A stretch of 10,689 nucleotides of DNA, taken from positions 1-10,689 of the forward strand of contig CALEYM010000490.1 of NCBI GenBank assembly GCA_937926185.1, read 5' to 3'. The notes under the pieces were generated by a model, which was not told the DNA's origin, made no database searches, and saw only the letters and a program-made list of their open reading frames with translations. The translations under genes and the position numbers were made by a program. This document shows, piece after piece, positions 1 through 6,604 of the stretch. Every line of letters begins with the position of its first letter. Position 1 is the stretch's first letter. The DNA is from an uncultured Bacteroidota bacterium (GTDB lineage: Bacteria > Bacteroidota > Bacteroidia > Chitinophagales > Saprospiraceae).

Positions 1-975
1 GCGCCCTACCGCTACCGCATGGTACGCGGGATCGATTTTTATCAATGGGCCGGAAAGGAACTGGCAGCGCGCCCGAATGTTGCCCGCATACAAACCAGCA
101 TCAGGCATATCGATGCAGCTACCGGTACCGTTTATACCGATGCCGGCGATTTTTCTGCGGAATATGTGTTCAATTCGGCTTTTACCAAAATACCGGTTTT
201 GCCATCCCCCACCCTCCTCTACCCCGCCCCACCCCTTTCAACCGAGCCAGCGTCCAGCGTTCACCGTCCACTGTCCACCGTCCACCTCCTGCAGCATTTC
301 AAAGGCTGGCGTATCGAAACCCCGGCGCCTGCCTTCGACCCCACAACCGTCACTTTTATGGATTTTCGGATCGAACAAAAGGGCGAAACGCGTTTTGTAT
401 ACGTACTGCCCTTTTCGGAAACGGAAGCATTAGTAGAGTTTACCGTATTTTCACCGGCATTGCTGCCGGGTACGGAATACGATGTCGAATTAAAAAATTA
501 TCTCGGCAAGTACTTGAAAATCAAGCATTATGACGTACATGAAACGGAATTTGGCGTGATCCCGATGACCGACTATCCTTTTCCGGCCAGTGCCGAAGGC
601 CGGCAGATCCACATCGGTACGGCGGGAGGTTTTGTGAAAGCATCCAGCGGCTACGCTTTCAAACGTACCCAACGCAAGATCAGGACTTTTGTGGATGCCT
701 GGGAGCGCACCGGAATTCCCGACCCTGCCGTGTTGCGCTCGCCCTGGTTATTCCGGGCTTTCGACAGTATATTTCTTCGGGTATTGGCCAACCGGAACGA
801 ACTGGGCAGCGCCATTTTCACCAGCTTGTTCCAAAAATTACCGCCTGCCCTGGTGTTGCGTTTTTTGGACGAAGATTCGTCGACGGCCGACAATATCCTG
901 CTGATAAGCGCCCCGCCCGCGGGGCCGTTTTTAAAAGCTTTTTGGCAACAGCGGAACGTTCTCAGACATTTATAA
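1..975 (+). CDS. crtY: Lycopene beta-cyclase (CrtY type), 3' part of gene
   Basis: This enzyme cyclises the ends of lycopene to beta-ionone rings, giving beta-carotene, at the membrane. The gene is open from base 1 and its start lies outside the window; 324 codons are visible, so the N-terminal FAD-binding GxGxxG segment is missing. Seen family features are the RGIDFY stretch near codon 9, LLQHFKGW at bases 286-309, the GVIPMTDYPFP segment, and IGTAGGFVKASSGYAFKR near 604-666, followed by a helical tail with FLDEDSS. The ATG at 19 is internal, because the homologous reading continues upstream of it. Codons 68-95 (bases 202-285) are Pro/Ser/His-rich and unlike the family; they look like an inserted repeat that kept the frame. 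coaE follows after 8 nt on the same strand, so the two are probably cotranscribed. The family call is firm; which lycopene end-product is made is inference. Confidence 0.85.
   Translation, partial: APYRYRMVRGIDFYQWAGKELAARPNVARIQTSIRHIDAATGTVYTDAGDFSAEYVFNSAFTKIPVLPSPTLLYPAPPLSTEPASSVHRPLSTVHLLQHFKGWRIETPAPAFDPTTVTFMDFRIEQKGETRFVYVLPFSETEALVEFTVFSPALLPGTEYDVELKNYLGKYLKIKHYDVHETEFGVIPMTDYPFPASAEGRQIHIGTAGGFVKASSGYAFKRTQRKIRTFVDAWERTGIPDPAVLRSPWLFRAFDSIFLRVLANRNELGSAIFTSLFQKLPPALVLRFLDEDSSTADNILLISAPPAGPFLKAFWQQRNVLRHL
202..285 (+). repeat. Low-complexity insert in lycopene cyclase with GTCCAC-type repeats
   Basis: A C-rich stretch of about 28 codons sits between the VFNSAF strand and the LLQHFKGW motif. 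Its right half (about 250-285) repeats a CCGTCCAC/CTGTCCAC-like unit several times. Its left half (202-240) is made of CCCCACCC-type runs, like those in the hemD repeat at 3857-4033. It encodes Pro, Ser, Thr and Val-His, and has no counterpart that I recall in CrtY proteins. The exact edges are uncertain. I infer a dispersed repeat that inserted in frame. Confidence 0.5.
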
Positions 976-983
976 CTGCAACT

Positions 984-1616
984 ATGCCAACTCCTTCCAG
1001 CACATCAAAATGCCTGCGGGCCGGCATAACCGGCGGCATCGGCAGCGGTAAAACGACCGTTTGCCGCATTTTCGAATCCCTGGGTATACCGGTGTACGAT
1101 GCCGATTACTGGGCCAAATGGCTCATTGTGAACGATGCGGAAGTAAAACAAGCCATCACCGGACTGTTTGGCCCGGAAGCGTATTTGCCCGACGGCCAAT
1201 ACAACCGCGCGCTCGTGGCCGGCATCGTATTCCGGGCCCCGGCCAAACTCGCGGCCCTGAACGCCGCCGTACACCCGGCAGTGGAACGCCATGCGCGCAC
1301 CTGGCACGACGAACAGGCCCGGAAAGGCGCCCCATACACCCTCAAGGAGGCCGCCCTGCTGGTGGAAAGCGGCAGCCACCAATTCCTCGATGCATTGATT
1401 GTGGTGACGGCGCCCGAAGCGCTGCGCATCCGCCGGGTGATGGCGCGCGACGGCGTTTCCGAAGAGGCCGTGCGGGCGCGCATGGCCAATCAGATGCCGG
1501 AGCCGGAAAAAATACGGCTGGCAGATCATGTGATCGTCAACGACGGAGCACATTCCTTGCTGCGGCAGGTGTGGGCCGTGCATCACGCGCTGTTGGAAGC
1601 CTCAAAACAGGTTTGA
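984..1616 (+). CDS. coaE: Dephospho-CoA kinase
   Basis: CoaE phosphorylates the 3'-hydroxyl of dephospho-CoA with ATP, the last step of coenzyme A synthesis, in the cytosol. The 210-residue product has a P-loop GGIGSGKT at residues 17-24, the DAD motif at 39-41, a substrate-lid region with HPAVER, then ESG and the RVMARDGVSEEAVRARMANQ segment typical of the family. An in-frame ATG at 942 would overlap the lycopene cyclase gene and add 14 residues with no homology, so the ATG at 984 is preferred; the P-loop then lies 16 residues in, slightly later than usual. It follows the cyclase gene by 8 nt and converges with the acetyltransferase gene, with only 14 nt between the stops and no clear terminator. 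Identification is secure. Confidence 0.93.
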   Translation: MPTPSSTSKCLRAGITGGIGSGKTTVCRIFESLGIPVYDADYWAKWLIVNDAEVKQAITGLFGPEAYLPDGQYNRALVAGIVFRAPAKLAALNAAVHPAVERHARTWHDEQARKGAPYTLKEAALLVESGSHQFLDALIVVTAPEALRIRRVMARDGVSEEAVRARMANQMPEPEKIRLADHVIVNDGAHSLLRQVWAVHHALLEASKQV

Positions 1617-1630
1617 GCCATAATGGCGCC

Positions 1631-2194
1631 TCAAAACTGCCAGGCAATCACATGCCACAGTTCTCCCGTCGTATCGTCAGGGTACGTGTGGATCGTTTCA
1701 AAACCCACCCGCTGATGGGCCCGCATGGATCGCGTGTTGCGTTCGGCCACTTCCGTTACCACAAAATCAAAATCGCGGCGGCAAACCTCCCGCAGTTTCC
1801 GGTACATGCCGTCGAATACGCCCTGCCCCCTGAACGCCTCGGCCACGCACACCTGACCCATGACAAACCAACGGCTCTCCCTGAGCGACCGCCCCTGCCA
1901 CGACAAAGTATCCAGCATCCTGAACATGGGAGCGAGAATGGGAACTTTCGGCGCAAATTCCCGCGGCATGACTAAGCAATAGCCGGCCAGGGCATCCCCG
2001 GCTTTGGCGATGACGGATGGATAGACCCGGTTCATCTCCCGCAAAACCTCCGGATCGTGTTTGACGGTTACAAAACCCTGGGAGGCAATCGCTTCCGGCG
2101 TAAGGCTGGCTGCCAGGTTTTGGGCCTGCAGATCCAGGATTTGCTGCACTTCGCTGTCATTGAAGACTTGTGTGTAAACAATTTCAGTATTCAT
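1631..2194 (-). CDS. GNAT-family N-acetyltransferase
   Basis: A 187-residue protein of the GCN5-related acetyltransferase fold, which moves an acetyl group from acetyl-CoA to an amine. The substrate is not evident. The acetyl-CoA site (motif A) is VCVAEAFRGQGVFDGMYRKL at about residues 116-134, with RGQGVF forming the pyrophosphate loop. Motif B is ERNTRSMRAHQRVGFE at 151-166, and the C-terminal strand ends WHVIAWQF. The first 60 residues are less typical, as is common in this superfamily. Its start codon lies inside the end of the DinB-fold gene (11-nt overlap), so the two are probably translationally coupled and share a promoter. No specific resistance or ribosomal-protein subfamily can be assigned. 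Confidence 0.85.
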   Translation of the reverse strand: MNTEIVYTQVFNDSEVQQILDLQAQNLAASLTPEAIASQGFVTVKHDPEVLREMNRVYPSVIAKAGDALAGYCLVMPREFAPKVPILAPMFRMLDTLSWQGRSLRESRWFVMGQVCVAEAFRGQGVFDGMYRKLREVCRRDFDFVVTEVAERNTRSMRAHQRVGFETIHTYPDDTTGELWHVIAWQF

Positions 2195-2705
2195 TTTCCG
2201 GCAATTGCGGTTGAGATCGTTCTTTAACTTCTTCCGAGGTCAAACCGTACAAAGGGGGAGTGAGTATACCCAATTGATTCAGATACAGGTATATCTGACC
2301 CCGGTGGTGAATTTCATGTTCCGGTAGCAACCGCAGCCATTTCCAACAGGTAACGGGCTGCCCGGTTGGGGTCAGTATTTTGGACTGTAGATTTTCGGGA
2401 GGAATCCGGTTGAATATTTCAACCGACTGGCGATTCATTTCATCCAGGTATTGTAAAACGGCTTCCTTGCCGTCGGCTAGTTCGCGTCCGCAGCCGGAAT
2501 AGCGTGAAGGACGTCCCATCACGTTTTCGGCATACAACCAGCGTTCAATAGCGGCAATGTGACGCACCAAATCGCCCAGGGTGAATTTACCGGGCAGGTA
2601 GGTCCATTCCAGGCGTTCTTCCGGAATGAGTTGGGCAACCCGCCTAGTGCGTTCCCGAACACGGGAGTAGTATTCCAGAAAAGGGTCAATGGTTGAAATC
2701 TCCAT
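2184..2705 (-). CDS. DinB-family protein (four-helix metal-binding fold)
   Basis: A 173-residue protein of the DinB/YfiT-like superfamily, a four-helix bundle that usually binds a divalent metal through three histidines. Members include thiol-dependent transferases, but many have no known reaction. Candidate ligands are His49 in the VRHIAAIE helix and His130 and His134 in EHEIHHRGQIYLYL; the HHRGQ signature is typical. The reading frame is open upstream to 2990, but that part is antisense to the divergent gene and has no family similarity. The ATG at 2705 gives the usual DinB N-terminus (FLEYY, then helix 1), so I use it. A four-unit 9-bp repeat ends 5 nt upstream of this start. The gene overlaps the downstream acetyltransferase by 11 nt. 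The name comes from a damage-inducible Bacillus gene and does not imply a DNA polymerase. Confidence 0.85.
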   Translation of the reverse strand: MEISTIDPFLEYYSRVRERTRRVAQLIPEERLEWTYLPGKFTLGDLVRHIAAIERWLYAENVMGRPSRYSGCGRELADGKEAVLQYLDEMNRQSVEIFNRIPPENLQSKILTPTGQPVTCWKWLRLLPEHEIHHRGQIYLYLNQLGILTPPLYGLTSEEVKERSQPQLPENEY

Positions 2706-2710
2706 GTCAT

Positions 2711-2746
2711 TAATGTGGTCAATGCGGTCAATGCGGGCAATGTGGC
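2711..2746. repeat. Four tandem 9-bp units
   Basis: Four consecutive 9-mers (2711-2719, 2720-2728, 2729-2737, 2738-2746) match the consensus CAATGYGGT with one or two changes each. They fill the space between the DinB-fold start codon on the minus strand and the TACCTTTG box serving the rightward gene, so they occupy its -33 region and the leader of the leftward pair. The role is unknown: it could be slippage-prone spacer DNA or a binding array. Confidence 0.65.
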
Positions 2747-2754
2747 TACCTTTG
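2747..2754 (+). promoter_or_regulatory. Bacteroidota-type -7 box (TACCTTTG)
   Basis: TACCTTTG matches the TAnnTTTG -7 consensus of the Bacteroidota primary sigma factor exactly. It lies 42 nt before the ATG at 2797, the expected distance for a short leader. No TTTG -33 box is present 19-21 nt upstream, because that place is taken by the 9-bp tandem repeat, so the promoter may be weak or activator-dependent. Confidence 0.5.
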
Positions 2755-2796
2755 GCCCGACAAGGACGTAAAAATAAGTAAAATATAGCATACAAT

Positions 2797-3390
2797 ATGC
2801 CGCTCATCACACCACTCCCGCCCGACCACGACCCCGAAGTGGCTGAACTGGCCCAATTTTTCAACGAAACGCTCGGATTTTGCCCCAACAGCGTACTCAC
2901 CATGCAGCGCCGGCCCGCTATCGCCAAAGCATTCATCCAACTAAATAAGGCTGTCATGGAAAACAAAGGCCGCGTCACCAGCCACCTCAAGCGCCTGATC
3001 GGTTATTTGGCCAGCCTGACTGCCGGCTGCCAGTATTGCCAGGCGCATACCATCCGCGCCGCCGAACGTTACGGCGCCGCCGAAGACAAACTCGCTCATA
3101 TCTGGGATTACCGCAACCACCCCGCTTTCAACGCCGCCGAGCGCGCCGCCCTCGATTTCGCCGTGGCCGCCGCCGCGGTACCCAACAGTGTGGATGACGC
3201 CATCGCTGAAAACCTGCGCCGCCACTGGGACGAAGGCGAAATCGTGGAAATATTGGGTGTCATCGCGCTGTTCGGCTATCTCAACCGCTGGAACGACAGC
3301 ATGGGCACCTCCCTGGAACCCCCGGCTGCCGACAGCGGCAGGCAGTATTTGGGCAATCACGGGTGGACGGGAGGCAAACATTTGCAGTAA
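2797..3390 (+). CDS. Carboxymuconolactone decarboxylase family protein (AhpD-like, peroxidase-related)
   Basis: A 197-residue all-helical protein of the CMD/AhpD superfamily, in the peroxidase-related branch. The hallmark is the redox site GCQYCQAH at residues 77-84 (Cys78, Cys81, His84), preceded by the helix TSHLKRLIGYLASLTA. AhpD members use this CxxC to reduce peroxiredoxin partners; for this branch the substrate is not known, so a thiol-based peroxide or disulfide role is inference. The N-terminal NSVLTMQRRP and C-terminal ILGVIALFGYLNRWND segments are also typical. It is transcribed divergently from the DinB-fold gene behind a TACCTTTG box, and its stop lies 9 nt from the end of convergent hemD with no visible terminator. 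No peroxiredoxin gene is adjacent. Confidence 0.87.
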   Translation: MPLITPLPPDHDPEVAELAQFFNETLGFCPNSVLTMQRRPAIAKAFIQLNKAVMENKGRVTSHLKRLIGYLASLTAGCQYCQAHTIRAAERYGAAEDKLAHIWDYRNHPAFNAAERAALDFAVAAAAVPNSVDDAIAENLRRHWDEGEIVEILGVIALFGYLNRWNDSMGTSLEPPAADSGRQYLGNHGWTGGKHLQ

Positions 3391-3399
3391 ACAAAAATA

Positions 3400-4266
3400 T
3401 CACTTTCCCACCATTGCCAGCACGGTGTCTGCCAGAGCGGCCTCGGCAGGTTCCTTCGACATAACCGCGTTTTTTATGCCCAAAGCCCTCAGCGCCGATG
3501 CCGTGGTTTGACCAATGGCAACCACGCGCTGATGGGTTTGTATGGAATGACGGGCAAAATAAGCCCTGGCGTTCATAGGGCTGGTAAAAACCAGTATGGA
3601 TTCATCCAAAAGGGGCGGATCGGACAATGGCGCATTGTCATAAACGGCCAGATGCACAGCCGTAATGGCATCGCCCAATATTCGGGCGATACTCTGTTGC
3701 GAATGTCGCGCAGCCGGAAACAATACCCTTTTGCCCCGTGCCAGGGATAGAAAAGCGGTAGCCGTACCGTCCGGATCACCGGTACCGGCAAAATCGACGC
3801 GATGGGTGTAGCGCAGCAGTTCACGGGCGGTGGCGGGGCCGAGGGCGGCCCAGAGTACCCCACCCCCATCCCTGAAGGGCGAAACCTCACCCTCAACCCC
3901 TCCCCTAAAGGGCGAAACCCCACCCCCATCCCCTCCCCTGAAGGGGAGGGGGGACGTAGAGTGTACCGCGGCATCGTGCGTGTCAGCGCCACGTCTCCCC
4001 TCCCCTTTAGGGGAGGGGTCGGGGGTGGGGTTTGCCAAGCCGGCCACAGGATCATCCCCAGTCTTCCAACCCAACCCTTCGAAAAAAAACCGCACCGCAT
4101 TTTTACTCGCAAAAAAAATCCAGTCCGCTTCCGGTATGGCGTCAGCCGGAAGCGGGGCCAGCGTCACCAGTGAAAACCCGCGTACCTGCCAGCCCTCGGC
4201 GCAAAGGCGGGTGGCGAATTCGGAAGATTCCTCCAGGTCGCGGGAAATAAAAACGGATTTGGTCAT
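3400..4266 (-). CDS. hemD: Uroporphyrinogen-III synthase with in-frame repeat insert
   Basis: HemD closes hydroxymethylbilane to uroporphyrinogen III with inversion of ring D, in haem and sirohaem synthesis. The 288-residue product starts MTKSVFISRD and has the family blocks WIFFASKNAVRFFF (49-62), WAALGPATARELL (139-151), RVLFPAARHSQQSI (180-193), ILVFTSPMNARAYF (224-237) and RVVAIGQTTASALRALG (247-263). Residues 79-136 are a Pro/Gly-rich insert (PSPKGEG and PFRGG-like units) encoded by the palindromic repeat at 3857-4033. Without it the protein would be about 230 residues, normal for HemD. The insert falls in a loop just before the strand leading to GPATA, so activity could survive. Sequence similarity in this family is low, but the block order supports the call. 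The gene stands alone; no other haem gene is next to it. Confidence 0.82.
   Translation of the reverse strand: MTKSVFISRDLEESSEFATRLCAEGWQVRGFSLVTLAPLPADAIPEADWIFFASKNAVRFFFEGLGWKTGDDPVAGLANPTPDPSPKGEGRRGADTHDAAVHSTSPLPFRGGDGGGVSPFRGGVEGEVSPFRDGGGVLWAALGPATARELLRYTHRVDFAGTGDPDGTATAFLSLARGKRVLFPAARHSQQSIARILGDAITAVHLAVYDNAPLSDPPLLDESILVFTSPMNARAYFARHSIQTHQRVVAIGQTTASALRALGIKNAVMSKEPAEAALADTVLAMVGK
3857..4033. repeat. Composite palindromic repeat inside hemD
   Basis: Arms 3915-3957 and 3991-4033 are inverted copies: 39 of 43 bases match, with 33 nt between them. Each arm holds a shorter palindrome of the form CCCCTCCCC..GGGGAGGGG with a 4-nt centre (around 3931-3950 and 3996-4018). To the left are two further direct, decayed units, 3857-3883 and 3884-3914, each ending AAGGGCGAA. 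The whole keeps hemD open and translates as PSPKGEG and SPFRGG-like peptides. It resembles the palindromic coding repeats that I recall in Bacteroidota proteins with PNPSPKGEG strings. Confidence 0.85.
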
Positions 4267-4402
4267 GGATCAATTATTTTTCGCCCAATTTACAGGGAAG
4301 GTTGCCATTTCTCCCGCTGAGGATTGAAGCGGAGGAATAATTTAGTGGCTGCCCAACCGTTCCCCAATCCGCGGCGTCTCTCCTTGAAAACGTATGCTCA
4401 TT

Positions 4403-4864
4403 ATGAAAAATTTCCTCTTATTCCTGACGCTTCTGCCGGCTTTAGGCTGCAACAAGGAACCCAACCCGGACATTCCTCAATCCTTCGATTATTTTATTTT
4501 CGGTACCGCCGCCGGCAAGTGTACCGGCAATTGCGTCACCTTGTACAAACTGGAAGGCCAAAACCTGTATGAGGACGACAATGCCAATTATTTAATGCTC
4601 TCTTCCCAGGATATTCCCTTCCAGGCCACAGGTCTTTCGGCAGAAAAAGTAGCCCTCGCGGAAACACTTCAGGCACAAATTCCGGCTAATTTATTCAACG
4701 AACCCGATGGCAACATAGGCTGCCCCGATTGCTACGACCAAGGTATGTTTTATATTAAAATCAAGGCCAGTGATACCGTCCGGGAATGGCGCATTGACAG
4801 AGCCGTTGAGGAATACACCACGTATTGCGATCTGATTATGACAACGCTGGATCAGTTGAAGTAA
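4403..4864 (+). CDS. Small hypothetical lipoprotein
   Basis: A 153-residue protein with a signal-peptidase-II signal: MKNFLLFLTLLPALGC, with the lipobox LPALGC and lipid-attachment Cys16. It is likely anchored to a membrane and faces the periplasm or surface. The mature part has a CxxxC (40, 44), a CxxC (107, 110) and Cys142, which could form disulfides or bind a metal. The segment DYFIFGTAAGKCTGNCVTLYKL followed by acidic LYEDDN resembles an uncharacterised Bacteroidota lipoprotein family that I recall only loosely. No enzymatic motif is seen. An ATG at 4394 is also in frame, but the one at 4403 gives the classic Met-Lys-Asn signal start. It is transcribed divergently from hemD, with 136 nt between the two start codons and no convincing promoter. 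The 36-bp inverted repeat begins 25 nt after the stop. Confidence 0.78.
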   Translation: MKNFLLFLTLLPALGCNKEPNPDIPQSFDYFIFGTAAGKCTGNCVTLYKLEGQNLYEDDNANYLMLSSQDIPFQATGLSAEKVALAETLQAQIPANLFNEPDGNIGCPDCYDQGMFYIKIKASDTVREWRIDRAVEEYTTYCDLIMTTLDQLK

Positions 4865-4889
4865 TCCGGCCTGTTACAAACCCACCCTG

Positions 4890-4970
4890 AATTTATGTTA
4901 ACACATAGGCACATAGGGCACATAGCGTTGAAAACTATGTGCCCTATGTGCCTATGTGTTAACATAAATT
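4890..4970. repeat. Perfect 36-bp inverted repeat with 9-nt centre
   Basis: Arms 4890-4925 and 4935-4970 are exact reverse complements over all 36 bases. The centre, 4926-4934, is CGTTGAAAA. Within each arm the heptamer CACATAG (or its complement) occurs three times, separated by one or two G, and the outer part is TTAACA. The element is AT-rich compared with the flanking genes. It lies between the lipoprotein stop and kbl, so its RNA could act as a terminator or a 3' stabiliser. There is no U-tract directly after the stem. The perfection and internal repetition suggest a REP- or MITE-like dispersed element. Confidence 0.9.
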
Positions 4971-5092
4971 TGTGTTCAAATTTGCGCGTTTACTTCTGGC
5001 GCAGCCTCATTTTTACGCCCGATACCTTACTTTCGCGCTCTGATCAATAAACTGCCTGAACGCTGCACATTAAAAAAAATCCGCCACACCAC

Positions 5093-6283
5093 ATGTTCAC
5101 CAACGTAGAACCCGCCCTCGAACAGGAACTCCAGGGCATCCGCAACGCCGGACTGTATAAAGAAGAACGCATCATCACCTCGCCCCAGGGGCCGGTGATC
5201 GATACTACCGCACAACAACACCTGCTGAATTTTTGCGCCAACAACTACCTCGGCCTGAGCAGTCACCCCGAAGTGATCGAAGCCGCCATCGAGGCCATCC
5301 GGACGCACGGTTTCGGCCTGTCGTCGGTGCGTTTTATCTGCGGCACACAGGATATTCACAAGGAACTGGAAGGCCGTATCGCCGAATTTCTGGGCCAGGA
5401 AGACGCCATCCTGTACGCCGCCGCTTTCGATGCCAACGGCGGACTGTTCGAACCGTTGCTGGGTGAAGAAGACGCCATCATCAGCGACGAACTGAACCAC
5501 GCCTCCATTATCGACGGCATCCGGCTGTGCAAGGCCCAGCGCTACCGCTACAAACACAACGACATGAACGCCCTGGAAGACTGCCTTAAACAGGCCGCCG
5601 GGGCCCGCCGCCGCCTCATTTTTACCGACGGCGCCTTTTCCATGGACGGCACCATCGCCCAACTGGACAAAATATGCGACCTGGCCGACAAATACGACGC
5701 CATGGTGGGCATCGACGAGTGCCATGCCACGGGTTTCCTCGGCAAAACCGGCCGCGGCACCCACGAATACCGCGGCGTGATGAACCGCATCGACATCATC
5801 ACCGGCACACTCGGCAAGGCCCTCGGCGGCGCATCCGGCGGCTTCACGGCGGCTAAAAAAGAGATCGTGGACCTGCTGCGCCAACGCTCGCGGCCTTACC
5901 TGTTCTCCAATACCGTGGCTCCGGCCATCGTAGGCGCCTCCATCAAAGTGCTCGACCTGCTCAGCGGCAGCACGACCCTGCGCGACAAACTGGAACGCAA
6001 CACCCAGTGGTTCCGCAATGCCATGACCGAAGCCGGTTTCGACATCATTCCCGGCGAGCACCCCATCACCCCCATCATGCTGTACGACGCCCCGCTGGCC
6101 CAGCAGTTCGCCCGCGAACTGCTGGCTGAAGGCATTTACGTCATCGGATTTTTCTACCCCGTGGTACCGCAGGGGAAGGCCCGCATCCGCGTACAGCTTT
6201 CAGCCGCACACGAGCCGGAACACCTGGAAAAAGCAGTGGCGGCGTTTACCAAAGTAGGCAAAAAACTGGGGGTGACGAAGTGA
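5093..6283 (+). CDS. kbl: Glycine C-acetyltransferase (2-amino-3-ketobutyrate CoA ligase)
   Basis: Kbl is a PLP enzyme that cleaves 2-amino-3-ketobutyrate with CoA to glycine and acetyl-CoA, the second step of threonine breakdown after threonine dehydrogenase. The 396-residue length fits the family. Visible sites are NFCANNYLGLSSHP near 46-59, the PLP-stacking His136 in DELNHASIIDG, DECHATGF with Asp208 and His211, the Schiff-base lysine Lys242 in GTLGKALGGASGG, and the C-terminal RIRVQLSAAH. Related alpha-oxoamine synthases (BioF, HemA, serine palmitoyltransferase) share the fold; the NFCANNYLGL and VRFICGTQDIHKELE wording points to Kbl. No threonine dehydrogenase gene is adjacent. A one-mismatch -7 box (TACTTTCG, 5028-5035) lies upstream. 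The region before the ATG is A-rich rather than Shine-Dalgarno-like. Confidence 0.93.
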   Translation: MFTNVEPALEQELQGIRNAGLYKEERIITSPQGPVIDTTAQQHLLNFCANNYLGLSSHPEVIEAAIEAIRTHGFGLSSVRFICGTQDIHKELEGRIAEFLGQEDAILYAAAFDANGGLFEPLLGEEDAIISDELNHASIIDGIRLCKAQRYRYKHNDMNALEDCLKQAAGARRRLIFTDGAFSMDGTIAQLDKICDLADKYDAMVGIDECHATGFLGKTGRGTHEYRGVMNRIDIITGTLGKALGGASGGFTAAKKEIVDLLRQRSRPYLFSNTVAPAIVGASIKVLDLLSGSTTLRDKLERNTQWFRNAMTEAGFDIIPGEHPITPIMLYDAPLAQQFARELLAEGIYVIGFFYPVVPQGKARIRVQLSAAHEPEHLEKAVAAFTKVGKKLGVTK

Positions 6284-6515
6284 AATGTATTTCGTCAAAG
6301 GGCAAGCACGCCGATTGGCAAAAGACAAAAGGGTTAGGTTCGTCGATACTAAACGGTTATTCAGGCTGCTTTCAGCGAACAAATGCAACGGTTTAGGCAT
6401 GAAAGTGTCGGTTTAGACCAGAATTAATTTTAATCCGGATCCCAGTGCTGGCATGACTCGCGTCACGCCGACACTTTAACCACGGTCAAACATTTACCTG
6501 TTCACTAAAATTGTA
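6284..6515. other. Non-coding stretch between kbl and the LytTR gene
   Basis: I see no plausible gene in this stretch on either strand. It holds an exact 10-bp inverted repeat, AAAGTGTCGG at 6402-6411 and its complement at 6468-6477, separated by 56 nt. There is no clear TAnnTTTG box; TAATTTTA near 6424 is a one-mismatch candidate. The stretch ends at a long inverted repeat starting at 6516. Confidence 0.5.
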
Positions 6516-6591
6516 AATCTCTTTTTCACGGGAGGTCTGAAAATTGAATTTTGAAAAATTCAATTGTCAGACCTCCGGTGAAAAAGAGATT
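6516..6591. repeat. 36-bp inverted repeat with 4-nt centre before the LytTR gene
   Basis: Arms 6516-6551 and 6556-6591 pair over 36 positions with two mismatches; the centre, 6552-6555, is TGAA. The arm contains AGGTCTGA/TCAGACCT and CTCTTTTTCAC/GTGAAAAAGAG. It ends 13 nt before the ATG at 6605, so in a transcript from upstream it would fold into a very stable hairpin next to the ribosome site. It could be a dispersed palindrome, a terminator for the kbl transcript (no U-tract follows), or a translational block on the regulator. Confidence 0.88.
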
Positions 6592-6604
6592 CCCCTGGCA
6601 CACT

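Noticed and set aside
1061..1975. A 304-codon Arg/Pro-rich frame overlapping coaE and the acetyltransferase gene
   Set aside because: The composition is that of a shifted-frame artefact, and both genes it overlaps are well supported.
2706..2990. N-terminal extension of the DinB-fold gene
   Set aside because: It would be antisense to the CMD gene, cross its promoter and the tandem repeat, and add 95 residues with no family similarity.
3857..4033. CRISPR array
   Set aside because: The units are nested palindromes of unequal length in mixed orientation without regular unique spacers, and no cas gene is present.
4890..4970. Insertion-sequence end or attachment site
   Set aside because: No transposase or integrase gene is nearby and no target duplication is visible; a stand-alone palindromic repeat explains it better.
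5027..6061. A 344-codon open frame on the minus strand opposite kbl
   Set aside because: It mirrors kbl, whose PLP motifs are complete; the antisense product is rich in Val, Gly and Phe-Gln repeats and resembles no family. Long antisense frames are common opposite GC-rich genes.
6551..6604. TTG start for the LytTR regulator
   Set aside because: It lies within the inverted repeat and adds 18 residues before a normal receiver-domain start at 6605.
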